Shown piece by piece: positions 1 through 9,077 of a stretch of 64,000 bases of DNA. Source of the DNA: Paenibacillus sp. A3 (lineage in GTDB: Bacteria > Bacillota > Bacilli > Paenibacillales > NBRC-103111); NCBI RefSeq assembly GCF_001399685.1, contig NZ_JTHN01000056.1, positions 1-64,000 on the forward strand. The letters are read 5' to 3'. Positions within the stretch are counted from its first letter, which is position 1. Every line of letters starts with the position of its first letter. Position numbers and translations under genes: made by a program. The notes beneath the pieces were generated by a model. It worked only from the letters and a program-made list of their open reading frames with translations, was not told where the DNA came from and did no database searches.

Positions 1-2
1 GC

Positions 3-443
3 CAAAATTTGCGCAGCTTCTCCACCGATATGAACCTCGCCGACCAGATTACCAAAGTGACGGTGCGCGGTTGGGATGACAAGCAGCAGAAGCCGATCGT
101 CGCTTCGGCTACGGAGATCACCAAGCTTGGCTCCGGCTCCAAGACGGGCAAAGATTTGTTAAAAACGCATGGTGAGTTCGAGGAAAATATCGGTGCGAAC
201 GTCGATTCCGCGGAAGAGGCGAAAGCGAAGGCGGAGGCGGTTATGAACGAACGGGCCATGAAGCTGGTTTCCGGACATGGCGAATGCATCGGCCTGCCTG
301 AAATTTGCGCGGGCCGGTATATTAAGCTGGAGGGATTGGGGCGAGTTCTCAACCAGCCTTACTATATTACGTCCTCCACGCACCGGATTGACGCCTCCGG
401 TTATACGACTACTTTTAAAGTTCAAGGAAATGCGGTGGGCTGA
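3..443 (+). CDS. eCIS baseplate hub, late-control-D (gpD/gp27-like), 3' part only
   Basis: The reading frame is open from the left edge, so this is the C-terminal part of a larger gene; the TTG at 9 is not a real start. The visible ~146 residues have the alpha/beta pattern of phage late control D proteins near their end: a repeated run of Ala/Glu/Lys followed by 'GLPEICAGRYIKLEGLG' and 'YYITSSTHRIDASGY'. In contractile tails this protein is the hub ring between inner tube and spike. Its stop (441-443) is one base before the ATG of the spike gene, which fits an operon with coupled translation. Family assignment rests on these motifs and on the unmistakable baseplate genes that follow. Confidence 0.85.
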   Translation, partial: QNLRSFSTDMNLADQITKVTVRGWDDKQQKPIVASATEITKLGSGSKTGKDLLKTHGEFEENIGANVDSAEEAKAKAEAVMNERAMKLVSGHGECIGLPEICAGRYIKLEGLGRVLNQPYYITSSTHRIDASGYTTTFKVQGNAVG

Positions 444-444
444 C

Positions 445-1176
445 ATGAACGAGTTTCCTTTCCCATTAAACCCGAACGATGCGCTGGAATCGCTGACGCC
501 AAAAATCAACGGCGTGATGGTGGCTGTCGTGACGGACAACAAGGACCCGGAAAACCTGGCCCGGGTCAAGCTGAAGCTCCCGCTCCGCGAAGGGGAGACG
601 GAAACCGATTGGACCCGGATTGCCACGCTGATGGCCGGGAAAGACCGCGGGACGCTGTTCATTCCCGAGGTGGGGGACGAGGTGCTGGTCGCCTTTCATC
701 TCGGAGAGGCCCGGCAGCCCTATGTGATCGGCACGCTGTGGAATAAGAAGGACCCTTCTCCCGAAGGGAAGAACGACAAGAACGACGTGCGCAAATTCAA
801 GTCTCGGTCGGGCCATGAGCTGATTTTTGACGACAACGACGCGGAGGGCAAAATCACGGTCAAGACCCAAAAAGGCCAGATCGTCGAGCTTTTGGATAAG
901 GAGAGCTCGGTCAAAATCGCCGATTCCAGCGGAAGTCATTCCATTGTCATTCAAGGCGGGTCCGCGAATGAAATCAAAATCACGTCGAGCACTTCGGTCA
1001 TCACCATGAATGCCAAGGGCGATATCCAGATCGAGAGCAGTAAGCAAATTACCGTCAAATCGACCCAGGTCAACATCGAGGCTTCCGCGAGTCTGGCGCT
1101 GAAAGGCAGCGCCTCCGTCGATATCAAATCGGACGGGGTCGTCAATATTAAGGGCAGCCTGGTCAAAATCAACTAA
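445..1176 (+). CDS. eCIS spike, phage baseplate assembly protein V (gpV/gp5/VgrG-like)
   Basis: 243 residues. The N-terminal half (about 20-115) is the OB-fold of gp5/VgrG/gpV, with 'GVMVAVVTDNKDPENLARV', 'PEVGDEVLVAFHLGE' and 'PYVIGTLWNKKDP'. The C-terminal half (about 125-243) is a run of short beta strands (KITVKTQ, SVKIADSSG, IKITSST, IQIESSKQITVKS, VNIEAS, VDIKSDGVVNIKG) expected of a triple-stranded beta-helix needle. It is short compared with VgrG because hub and spike are separate genes here. The start at 445 has GGTGGG upstream and lies one base after the hub stop; ATG 430 is an alternative. No PAAR-like tip is fused; a candidate tip is encoded at 13969-14355. Confidence 0.9.
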   Translation: MNEFPFPLNPNDALESLTPKINGVMVAVVTDNKDPENLARVKLKLPLREGETETDWTRIATLMAGKDRGTLFIPEVGDEVLVAFHLGEARQPYVIGTLWNKKDPSPEGKNDKNDVRKFKSRSGHELIFDDNDAEGKITVKTQKGQIVELLDKESSVKIADSSGSHSIVIQGGSANEIKITSSTSVITMNAKGDIQIESSKQITVKSTQVNIEASASLALKGSASVDIKSDGVVNIKGSLVKIN

Positions 1177-1198
1177 ATCGGCCGAGGGAGGCGTACGG

Positions 1199-1597
1199 GT
1201 GAAGTCGTTTTTGGGCAGAGGATGGAAATTCCCCGTCGAAGTGGACGAGGTGACCGGCCGCATCAAAATGTCCGAATATGAAGAGGACATCGAGGAAGCG
1301 ATCCGCATTATTGTATGGACCGGCAAAGGGGAGCGCGTGATGAGGCCGGATTTCGGCTGCGGCGTGGAGCGCTTCCTGTTCGGCTCGACGGACGAGACGA
1401 CGATGCATCTGCTGGAGTCGGACATCGAGGAAGCGATCCGCATCTGGGAGCCTCGGGTGCACGAAGTCGAGGTCCGGGCGGAGCCGGATACGGACGATCC
1501 AGGCAAAGTGATGATCCGCATCCGGTACGAGGTCCGATCGACGAACAACTTATTTAATCAGGTGTATCCGTTCTATATTCATGAAGGTACGAAATGA
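1199..1597 (+). CDS. eCIS baseplate wedge protein, GPW/gp25 family
   Basis: 132 residues, the usual size for gp25 (Afp9-like, T4 gp25, T6SS TssE relatives). It starts with GTG behind a strong GAGGGAGG site. Family features are the early 'GWKFPVEVDEVTGRIKMSEYEEDI', 'EEAIRIIVWTGKGERVMRPDFG' with the conserved 'GER..RPDFG' core, then 'DIEEAIRIWEPRVHE' and 'IRYEVRSTNN'. gp25 sits at the inner wedge and helps nucleate sheath assembly. It lies 22 bp after the spike gene and 36 bp before the first J-type gene, all in one operon. Confidence 0.93.
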   Translation: MKSFLGRGWKFPVEVDEVTGRIKMSEYEEDIEEAIRIIVWTGKGERVMRPDFGCGVERFLFGSTDETTMHLLESDIEEAIRIWEPRVHEVEVRAEPDTDDPGKVMIRIRYEVRSTNNLFNQVYPFYIHEGTK

Positions 1598-1633
1598 GCG
1601 GCCGAATAGGCTTGGAAAGGAGGCGGTTCACGG

Positions 1634-4600
1634 ATGCGGGTTCCTCCGATCGACGCCCGGGATGTCCCGGCGCTGATTCGACAAATGCAGGAAATGACGC
1701 CCTTCTATACGCCCGAATGGAGATTCACGCCGGAGGACCCCGATCCGGGAACGGCGTTGTTTCTGCTGTTCGCGCGGATGCTGGGAGACAATATCTCCAG
1801 GCTCAATCAAGTACCGCATAAAAATTTCGTCGCTTTCCTTAATATGCTGGATGTGTCCCAGCAGTCCTCCCTTCCAGCCAAAAGCTACCTGACCTTTTAT
1901 TTAAGCGAGGGAGCGCAGGAGACCGTTCCGGTGCCCAAAGGGACGAAGGTGGCCGGAACGCCCCCGGAAGGTGGAGAACCGGTCATCTTCGAGACGGCGC
2001 ATTCCGTCATGGTTACTCCTTCCCGGCTTACGGACATGTACAATGTCAGCGTCCGCCACGACCGGATCGTCCGGCTTGACGCTCCCTCGGGAGAGGAGCG
2101 GCCTACGGCGCTGTTCCGGTTCGGGGCGGAGGGCGACGTGCAGGAGCACAGCCTGCTTCTGAAGCACGACCATTTGTTCAGGCTGAAGCACGAAGCGAGA
2201 ATCGAGCTGGAGCTGACGCATTCGCTGAAGCGGTTCAAGGAGGCAGCTTTATCGGAACGTTTGGCGGACAGCGGGGCGGTGACGTGGAGCTACTTCTCGG
2301 GCGGGGCCTGGGTTCCGTTCGACGAGGTGGAAAGCCGGGGAAACCGGTTGATTTTGACCAAACGCACGCTTGCCCCGTGGGAAGAAACGGAGCTGGAGGA
2401 AGGCGCCGGAAGATGGCTGCGGTGCAAGGTTCGTTCGCTCGGCGGAGCTGCAGGCACTCCGGACTTGGCGGAGCTGGAGCTGGACGGACTGCGCATCAAG
2501 GCGGATTATGCGGACCTGCACGGCGACGATGGAATCGAGCCGGAGCGGATGTATTTCGGCGATATCCAAATCGATTCGGGCGGTGGCTATCCGTTCGGCG
2601 ATCTGTTCGCGCCGTTCGGGACATTTTATGCCGCATGCGCGGAACCGCTCAGCAAGCGGGGCGGCAAAATAACGGTCAGCTTCCGTTTATCGCGCAGAGA
2701 GCATCGGCTGATCCCGGAGAAGCCGCCGCACATTGACTGGAAGCCGATTATGAAGAAAAAAGATGTGGACAAGGTCGATATCCCCGATCGAGTTTCGATT
2801 ACCCGAGTCGTATGGGAATATTGGAACGGTTTGGCTTGGGTGAGGCTGCCCGTTCCGGCAGCGGCGGAAACGCTTTTTTATCACCCTGTAGAGGGTCACG
2901 CAGAGTTTGCTTTTGTATGTCCGGCCGACCTGGAGCAGACGTTCGTCAATTCGGAATGGAACTATTGGATTCGCGCGCGGATTTTGCATATCGAGCATTT
3001 GTATTCGGCCAACCCGCTCTATTTGTCGCCATGGATCGAGCAGGTCCGGCTAAAATACGCTTACGACGAGCCGCTTTACCCGCCTGAAGCGTGCTGGACC
3101 CGCAACAACGCGGAGAGCCGGGACCGCTCCGGACGAACCGGGGGCGGCGGACGTCCCTTTGCTCCTTTCCGGCTGCCGGAGGGCGGTAAGCCGGCCGTTT
3201 ATTTCGGTTTTGACCGCGCCCCCGTCCGCGGACCGATCAGTCTTTATTTTTCCGTATTGATGCAAAAAGCGGCGTCCGGCGACATCCCGCTGATCGAGTG
3301 GGAATATGGGACGGGCGCAGGAAGCTGGCGTCCCTTGAAGACGACGGACGGCACGAACGGGTTTACGCAGAGCGGGACGGTTCTTTTCTATTCGCCGGCC
3401 GACTTGGCGGAGCTTCGGATGTGGGGCCGGGACCGGTATTGGATTCGCGCGGTGAACAAGGACGCAAGGTTCGATTCGGACAGCTCGCCGAGCCCGTGTC
3501 CGCTAATCCAGGGGGTTCATTTGAACACCGTTGCGGCGATCCAGCAGGAGACGGTCGAGCAGGAAGCGCCGCAAGCAGTGGCCGCTGGCGAATTCCCGGA
3601 CGAGATGCCCGCCGTCGTCCTGGCCCGTACGCCGGTCATTTCGGAGGAGGTGTGGGTGGACGAAACCGGGCATTTGGCGAAGGAAGAGCTGGCTGATCTG
3701 GAGCTCGACGAAGGACGGGCAGACATCGTGCGCGATTCGGAAGGGCAAGTGCTGAAGTGCTGGATCCGCTACGAGCCGGTGGCGAATTTCCTCGCTTCGG
3801 GTCCGGCCGACCGGCACTACCGGATAGATCGTTCCACCGGCCGGATCTATTTCGGGGACGGGGTTCACGGGAAGCGTCTTCCGAACTCGGATATCGAACG
3901 GATCAAGGTGAGCTACAAAACCGGCGGCGGAGCGCGCGGGAATTTGGACCGGCTGGCGATCAACCAGCTGCAAACGTCCATTGCCTTCATCCAGAGCGTC
4001 GTGAACCACAAGCCCGCTTCCGGCGGCTGCGAGCCGGAAGCGCTGCAGGAGGCGCTGAAACGTGGACCGCAGTTGGTCAAGCACCGGGGGCGCGCGGTGA
4101 CGGCGGAAGATTACGAATGGCTCGTGCGGGAAGCTTATCCGGGCATCGGCAAGGTGAAATGCCTGCCCGGCCGCAACGTCCGCATGGAGAAAGAAATGGG
4201 CTGCGTCACGCTGGTCGTCCTGCCGAAAACAGGCTTTCACGAAGGCCCTTCTTTTATCGAACTGAAGAAGCGGGTCGAGAGCTACCTCCGCGAGCGCGCA
4301 GCTTATCCGACCGCGTTTCCGGGCAACATTCAAGTGATCGGGCCCGCCTGGCTGGAGATCGGCGTGCAAGCCGTATTGGCTGTAAAAAGCATGGAGGAAG
4401 CGGCTGCGGCCGAAAGTCAGGTGCTGAGTAAAATCGGCCGGTTCCTGCATCCGCTGGTTGGAGGCTTGAACGGAAACGGATGGGAAATCGGCAAGCCGCT
4501 GCACCTGTCCATGTTCTACGCGCTGCTGAAATCCATCGGGTCGATTCATCATGTTGATCGTCTGACCATGACGGTAACGAAGCTGGAGGACGGAGAGCGC

Positions 4601-4687
4601 ACGGAGCTGCTGCCGGAGAACATGTCCCTGATTCCGCACGGCATCGTCACCGAAGGCATTCATAAGCTGACTATCGAGATCGTGTAA
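1634..4687 (+). CDS. Putative baseplate assembly protein (J/gp6-type wedge), first copy
   Basis: 1017 residues, ATG behind AAAGGAGG. The N-terminus has the large-baseplate-protein pattern (DARDVPALIRQMQEMTPFYTPEW, then DPGTALFLLFARMLGD and RLNQVPHKNFVAFLNMLDV). The C-terminal third carries the baseplate J-like core: 'RIYFGDGVHGKRLP', 'VSYKTGGGARGNL', 'ASGGCEPEALQEALKRGP' and 'RAVTAEDYEWLVREAYPGI'. It is expected to form the wedge around the hub (Afp11/T4 gp6 role). A central region of roughly 450 residues is less typical and may be decoration. Its paralogue follows 20 bp downstream. Small baseplates often carry two such large subunits, as here. Confidence 0.9.
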   Translation: MRVPPIDARDVPALIRQMQEMTPFYTPEWRFTPEDPDPGTALFLLFARMLGDNISRLNQVPHKNFVAFLNMLDVSQQSSLPAKSYLTFYLSEGAQETVPVPKGTKVAGTPPEGGEPVIFETAHSVMVTPSRLTDMYNVSVRHDRIVRLDAPSGEERPTALFRFGAEGDVQEHSLLLKHDHLFRLKHEARIELELTHSLKRFKEAALSERLADSGAVTWSYFSGGAWVPFDEVESRGNRLILTKRTLAPWEETELEEGAGRWLRCKVRSLGGAAGTPDLAELELDGLRIKADYADLHGDDGIEPERMYFGDIQIDSGGGYPFGDLFAPFGTFYAACAEPLSKRGGKITVSFRLSRREHRLIPEKPPHIDWKPIMKKKDVDKVDIPDRVSITRVVWEYWNGLAWVRLPVPAAAETLFYHPVEGHAEFAFVCPADLEQTFVNSEWNYWIRARILHIEHLYSANPLYLSPWIEQVRLKYAYDEPLYPPEACWTRNNAESRDRSGRTGGGGRPFAPFRLPEGGKPAVYFGFDRAPVRGPISLYFSVLMQKAASGDIPLIEWEYGTGAGSWRPLKTTDGTNGFTQSGTVLFYSPADLAELRMWGRDRYWIRAVNKDARFDSDSSPSPCPLIQGVHLNTVAAIQQETVEQEAPQAVAAGEFPDEMPAVVLARTPVISEEVWVDETGHLAKEELADLELDEGRADIVRDSEGQVLKCWIRYEPVANFLASGPADRHYRIDRSTGRIYFGDGVHGKRLPNSDIERIKVSYKTGGGARGNLDRLAINQLQTSIAFIQSVVNHKPASGGCEPEALQEALKRGPQLVKHRGRAVTAEDYEWLVREAYPGIGKVKCLPGRNVRMEKEMGCVTLVVLPKTGFHEGPSFIELKKRVESYLRERAAYPTAFPGNIQVIGPAWLEIGVQAVLAVKSMEEAAAAESQVLSKIGRFLHPLVGGLNGNGWEIGKPLHLSMFYALLKSIGSIHHVDRLTMTVTKLEDGERTELLPENMSLIPHGIVTEGIHKLTIEIV

Positions 4688-4707
4688 GGGACGGGAGGGG
4701 AACAAGC

Positions 4708-6963
4708 ATGCTCAAGCTACCGAATTTGGATGACCGCATGTACGAGCACATGGTAGAAGCGGCCCGGAAGCAAATCCCTGCGCTTTATCCGGCATGGACC
4801 GACGAGAACGCGCATGATCCGGGCATGACGATGCTCGAAATGCTGACTTGGCTCATTGAAATGCAGCAGTATTACTTAAACCGGGTCACCGAAGCCAACG
4901 AACTGAAATTTCTCAAGCTGCTTGGCGTGAAGCCCCGGGGAGCCGTTCCGGCTTCGGTTGAAGTTCAGTTCGAAGACGTTGCCGAGAAATCCAAGCTTCC
5001 CCGCGGCACCAAGCTGGCGGCGGGCGGGCTGATCTTCGAGACGGCCGAGCCGCTTCTGCTCGTTCCCGCCATCCCGGACAAGCTGATCGTGGCGACCGAC
5101 TCCGGCTATTTCGACTATACCGCCTCCAACGAGGGGCGCAACGTATCGTTTCCGGCATTCGGGGCTAAAGGGGAAACGGGAAGCCGACTGTACATCGGGT
5201 TTGCCGAACCGCTGCCGACGAATCAACTGCTTACCCTGTCGATCCGGTTGTACGAGAACTACCCTATCGTTCCGGTACAAGACTTCGAAGGGGAACGCAT
5301 TCCTTCGGCCAAGCTGGCGTGGCGGATGTTCGGCGACGGCGAAGAGGACCGTCCTGCGGACTGGCAGCCGGTCGTTTTGCGGCGGGACGAGACGAACCAT
5401 CTGTCGCAAAGCGGCAAGCTGTTGTTCCGGCTGGAGCGGCCGATGCAGTCGAGAATCGTGGGACCGGCATCGGACCGGGAGCGGTACTGGATCTGCTGCG
5501 AGGTCGTCGAACCGGGATTCGAGCTGCCGCCCAAGATCGAACACGTGGCGTTCAATGCGGTGACCGCCTTCCAACACGACACATGGAGTCTGATGGAGGA
5601 GTTCGACTGGGACGGAAGGAGCGGACAAGGACAATCGCTGGAAATCAGTCATTATTTGGCTTTCTTCGGCACGGTGCGGATTCAAGTCCGTTCAGAGGAC
5701 CAAGTGGCTTGGGAAGAATGGCGCGAGGCCGGAGATCTGCCGTTTGCGGTCCCGGGGGATAAAAGGAAAGTTTACGCTTTAAGCCGAAACGGTGAGAGCA
5801 AGACGGCCCGGATCGCTTTCGGGGAGGAGGCGGGCGGACAGGCGCCGCCGGACGGCATCGGACGGGTAAGGGTCATTTGCCATACCGGGCGATTTCGCGA
5901 TCAGCGGCGCATCGGCACCGGAAACGGGCTGCCCCATCAGCGCTGCGAGCTTCCCTGCGCTTCCGTCGTCGCCGAATCGTTCCGACTCCAAGTTGGAGAA
6001 AAGGACCCCGTATCCGGGGAATGGCTGTGGTATGACTGGCAGCGAGTCGACGACTTCGACCGGTCCGGTCCTGACGACCGGCATTTCCTTCTCGATCCGC
6101 TGAACGGCATCGTTCTCTTCGGCGACAACGAGAAAGGGATGGCACCTCTGCCATCCGACGAGCCGAACATCGTTGTCATTTCCCTTCGTTCGACCGAAGG
6201 CGTGTCCGGGAATATTAACGCAGCCTTGATTCAGCGTTTCGCCGAGCCGTGGCCGGAGGTGGAGATTGTGCATCCCGTGAACCGGACGGTCGCTACGGGT
6301 GGCTGCGCTCCGGAAACGCTGGAGGAGGCCAAGCTGAGAGCACGAAGGGAGCTGCAGCAGCCCGCAACGGCCGTGACGGCGGAGGACGTGGAGCGGATCG
6401 TGCTGAATACGCCGGGCCTTCGCATAGCCAGAGCGCGGGCGCTGCCTTTATTCCGCAAAGGGCTGAAGCAGTATCCTTCGGACCGGTCGCCGGCTGCCCT
6501 TTCCGTCGTGGTGGTACCCTACAGCGAATCGCCGAAGCCGCTGCCGAGCCGCGGATTTATGGAAACGGTGAGACGGCATTTGGACAAGCGCCGGATGATT
6601 ACGACGGACATTCAAATTTTGCCGCCGGAATATATTGAGATCAGCGTGCATGCCGTTATTGTGGTAGAGCCTTCGTTCAAGGACGAAGCAAGCATCGTCA
6701 TCCGGGAGCTGACCCGACTGCTGCAGCCTTTCGACAACAAGGACGGAACGAGCGGCTGGGCTTTCGGACGGACCGTGTACAAGGGAGATATCTACGGCGT
6801 CATCAATCGGATTTCGGGGGTCAGCTACATTCAGGATTTATGGATTTCGGCGGAAGGCAAAGGATTTCGTAAAGATGCCGACGGCGATATTCAAATCCCG
6901 CCGTATGGGCTCGTTTATTCCGGAGAGCACGACATCGAACTAATCAGCTTGACCGAGCTGTAA
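4708..6963 (+). CDS. Putative baseplate assembly protein (J/gp6-type wedge), second copy
   Basis: 751 residues, ATG behind GGGAGGGG. Domain order matches the preceding gene: N-terminal 'LPNLDDRMYEHMVEAARKQI' and 'DPGMTMLEMLTWLIEMQQYY', a beta-rich middle, then the J-like core with 'GIVLFGDNEKGMAPLP', 'ATGGCAPETLEEAKLRAR' and 'TAVTAEDVERIVLNTPGLRI'. It is shorter than the 1017-residue paralogue mainly because the central insertion is smaller. Probably Afp12-like, forming the second wedge layer. Downstream gap is 16 bp, so translation is likely coupled to the tail-protein gene. Confidence 0.9.
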   Translation: MLKLPNLDDRMYEHMVEAARKQIPALYPAWTDENAHDPGMTMLEMLTWLIEMQQYYLNRVTEANELKFLKLLGVKPRGAVPASVEVQFEDVAEKSKLPRGTKLAAGGLIFETAEPLLLVPAIPDKLIVATDSGYFDYTASNEGRNVSFPAFGAKGETGSRLYIGFAEPLPTNQLLTLSIRLYENYPIVPVQDFEGERIPSAKLAWRMFGDGEEDRPADWQPVVLRRDETNHLSQSGKLLFRLERPMQSRIVGPASDRERYWICCEVVEPGFELPPKIEHVAFNAVTAFQHDTWSLMEEFDWDGRSGQGQSLEISHYLAFFGTVRIQVRSEDQVAWEEWREAGDLPFAVPGDKRKVYALSRNGESKTARIAFGEEAGGQAPPDGIGRVRVICHTGRFRDQRRIGTGNGLPHQRCELPCASVVAESFRLQVGEKDPVSGEWLWYDWQRVDDFDRSGPDDRHFLLDPLNGIVLFGDNEKGMAPLPSDEPNIVVISLRSTEGVSGNINAALIQRFAEPWPEVEIVHPVNRTVATGGCAPETLEEAKLRARRELQQPATAVTAEDVERIVLNTPGLRIARARALPLFRKGLKQYPSDRSPAALSVVVVPYSESPKPLPSRGFMETVRRHLDKRRMITTDIQILPPEYIEISVHAVIVVEPSFKDEASIVIRELTRLLQPFDNKDGTSGWAFGRTVYKGDIYGVINRISGVSYIQDLWISAEGKGFRKDADGDIQIPPYGLVYSGEHDIELISLTEL

Positions 6964-6979
6964 CAAAGGGGGGCGGCGC

Positions 6980-9049
6980 ATGATGGGACCTTTCCGTTTC
7001 TTCTCGCTGAACAAGCCGTCGGATTGGAAACGGGGAATGACCTGTAACGTCAGCATCGATTCCGCCGGACTTGCGCTCATGCAAACGGAGCAGTACGGCA
7101 TTGAAGCGAAAATTTCACTAGCGGAATGGGAAGGCGAGGGACCCGGAACGATTGCGGATATAGCTCCCGGCCGGCAGGACCGCATCTATTTGCTCGATGA
7201 GTCTGCTGCCCTGTGGCTGTACGATCCGGACAACCGCCATCTGGAACCGCTGCTTCGCGAAGGGCACGGCACCTTCACCTCCTCCGCTTACTTGGCGGCC
7301 GTAGGAGATACGGTGCTGGCCGCAGATCCCTATGCCGATACGCCGCTTATTGCCTTTCATGCCGGTAACAGCCAAGCGGTATGGAGCTACAGCGACTACC
7401 GCGGGGAAAGCTTATATCCCTTGGGCGCAACCCAGGCGGGCGGGCAGTTTCTGGTGCTTGCCATTGTAGATGGCGGCAGACTCGTCTTATTAAGGCTTGG
7501 TTCCTCAGGTCAACTGCTGGCGGAAATGGAGATCGACCCGGATCGGGCGTTCCCTGACGGAAAGGAAGCGTTACGGGGCCGGTTTCAACTGGCCGGGACG
7601 GAGGACGGGACCGTCTGGCTGCTGGATACCGGGACGGGGCGGCTGCTTCGCCTGCCGGACGGCAGCGAGCCGGAATGGTATAGCGAAGCCGTCCGTCAGC
7701 CAAGGCCTTTGGGTATCGCGCTTGACCGACGGGGCGGCTTGTTTATCGGGGACGCCTCGGGCGAAGCGGCCGGCGAAAACCGGCGTTCCTTGCTCTTGGC
7801 CGAGATGTCCGAAGAAGAATGTACCGTTTGGCCGATTGCTTCGTACCACGGGCGGTCCGACAAGCTGCTGACGAATGCGAGCGGACAGCTTTATGTCTGG
7901 AACCGCGCCGAAGAAACCGTCACTGTGCTGCAGCTATTGCCCCGCACGTATTCCTGCGGGAATGGCCGCTACGAAGGAACGTGGATCTCCTATTCCATGG
8001 ACAGCACCCGCAGCGAGAACGAGTGGCACAAAGCGGTGCTGGATGCGGACGTGGAAGAGGGATTGCAGCTTCGTCTGTCCTGGTTCGCCTCCGACCGCAA
8101 AACGGTGGCGCTCGGCGGACGCATGCTCGATCTGGATCAATATATTGCCGACCCGGCCATTCCGGCCGAGGAGAAGCTGGATGCTTTGAGTCCGCTGTGG
8201 ACGCATACGTTAACGAATCCAAAGGATGCGCTGCTGGTGTCGGCGAAGGGGCGGTACCTATGGCTGAAGCTGGAGTGGATCGGTAGCGAAACGGCCTCCC
8301 CGCTGCTTCGCAGGCTTCGCATTTACGATCCGCGCATGTCCTATTTATCGTATCTTCCGGCCGTGTACCAGGAGGACGAGAAGAGCCGAAGCTTTCTGGA
8401 GCGCTATTTATCGCTGTTCGCCACCTTTATGGAGGAGACGGATGAGACGATCGCCGGGATCGCGCGCTATTTCGACCCGGATGCGACGGACGGCCCTTAC
8501 TTGCGGTGGCTTGCCTCGTGGCTGGGCCTTTCGCCGGATGAGCACTGGACGGAACAACAGCTGCGATTGTGGATGCGCGAAGCCCCCGACTTATACAGGT
8601 TCCGGGGGACCCGGGCGGCCATCTCGCGGATGGTGGAGATTTACACGGGCGAGGCGCCGATGATTATCGAGCATTTTCAAATCCGGCACTTGCTGGAAAA
8701 TGCCGAGTTCCGCGAAACCGCGAGCCGGCTGTACAGCGACGACCCTTACACATTCTGCGTTGTGGTGAAGCCGGAGCATGCCGCTTCGGATAAACAAAAA
8801 TATGTGCTGCAGCAGTTGCTGGACGCCCAGAAGCCCGCCTTCACGGAGGCCAAGCTGGTAGTGCTGCAGCCGTGGATGAATATGGATATGCATACGTATC
8901 TCGGCATCAATACGACCTTGGCCGAGCCGTCTTGGCTGAAGCTGGACCGGCGCGCCACCCTGCCTTATCATACGGTGCTGATCGATATGGAGCGCGACAA
9001 CCGCATGGACATTCATACGAGACTCGGTCTCGATTCGGAGCTTGAATAA
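6980..9049 (+). CDS. eCIS tail protein I-type baseplate protein with propeller-like N-terminus
   Basis: 689 residues; starts ATG behind AAAGGGGGG. The last ~240 residues are the recognizable part: 'YLSYLPAVYQEDEKSRSFLE', 'LSLFATFMEETDETIAGI', 'YFDPDATDGPYLRWLASWLG', 'YRFRGTRAAISRMVEIYTG', the signature of phage/eCIS tail proteins related to P2 gpI. The N-terminal ~440 residues are an added region with repeated short strand units (DRIYLLDESAALWLYDPDN, GRLLRLPDGS, RRGGLFIGDASGE) that look like NHL/beta-propeller blades. The C-terminal domain joins wedge to fibre or tip in phages; the extension could be a surface decoration. Gene order supports a baseplate role. Confidence 0.87.
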   Translation: MMGPFRFFSLNKPSDWKRGMTCNVSIDSAGLALMQTEQYGIEAKISLAEWEGEGPGTIADIAPGRQDRIYLLDESAALWLYDPDNRHLEPLLREGHGTFTSSAYLAAVGDTVLAADPYADTPLIAFHAGNSQAVWSYSDYRGESLYPLGATQAGGQFLVLAIVDGGRLVLLRLGSSGQLLAEMEIDPDRAFPDGKEALRGRFQLAGTEDGTVWLLDTGTGRLLRLPDGSEPEWYSEAVRQPRPLGIALDRRGGLFIGDASGEAAGENRRSLLLAEMSEEECTVWPIASYHGRSDKLLTNASGQLYVWNRAEETVTVLQLLPRTYSCGNGRYEGTWISYSMDSTRSENEWHKAVLDADVEEGLQLRLSWFASDRKTVALGGRMLDLDQYIADPAIPAEEKLDALSPLWTHTLTNPKDALLVSAKGRYLWLKLEWIGSETASPLLRRLRIYDPRMSYLSYLPAVYQEDEKSRSFLERYLSLFATFMEETDETIAGIARYFDPDATDGPYLRWLASWLGLSPDEHWTEQQLRLWMREAPDLYRFRGTRAAISRMVEIYTGEAPMIIEHFQIRHLLENAEFRETASRLYSDDPYTFCVVVKPEHAASDKQKYVLQQLLDAQKPAFTEAKLVVLQPWMNMDMHTYLGINTTLAEPSWLKLDRRATLPYHTVLIDMERDNRMDIHTRLGLDSELE

Positions 9050-9077
9050 CATTAAATGATGAAAGAGGAAGCGGAGC

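Noticed and set aside
466-1548. Long minus-strand open frame across the spike and gp25 genes
   Set aside because: Antisense shadow of GC-rich coding DNA; His/Arg/Asp-biased composition, no ribosome binding site, and both plus-strand genes have clear families.
3503-4705. 400-codon minus-strand frame opposite the first baseplate J-type gene
   Set aside because: Shadow frame; the plus strand encodes a well-supported wedge protein with conserved motifs along its whole length.
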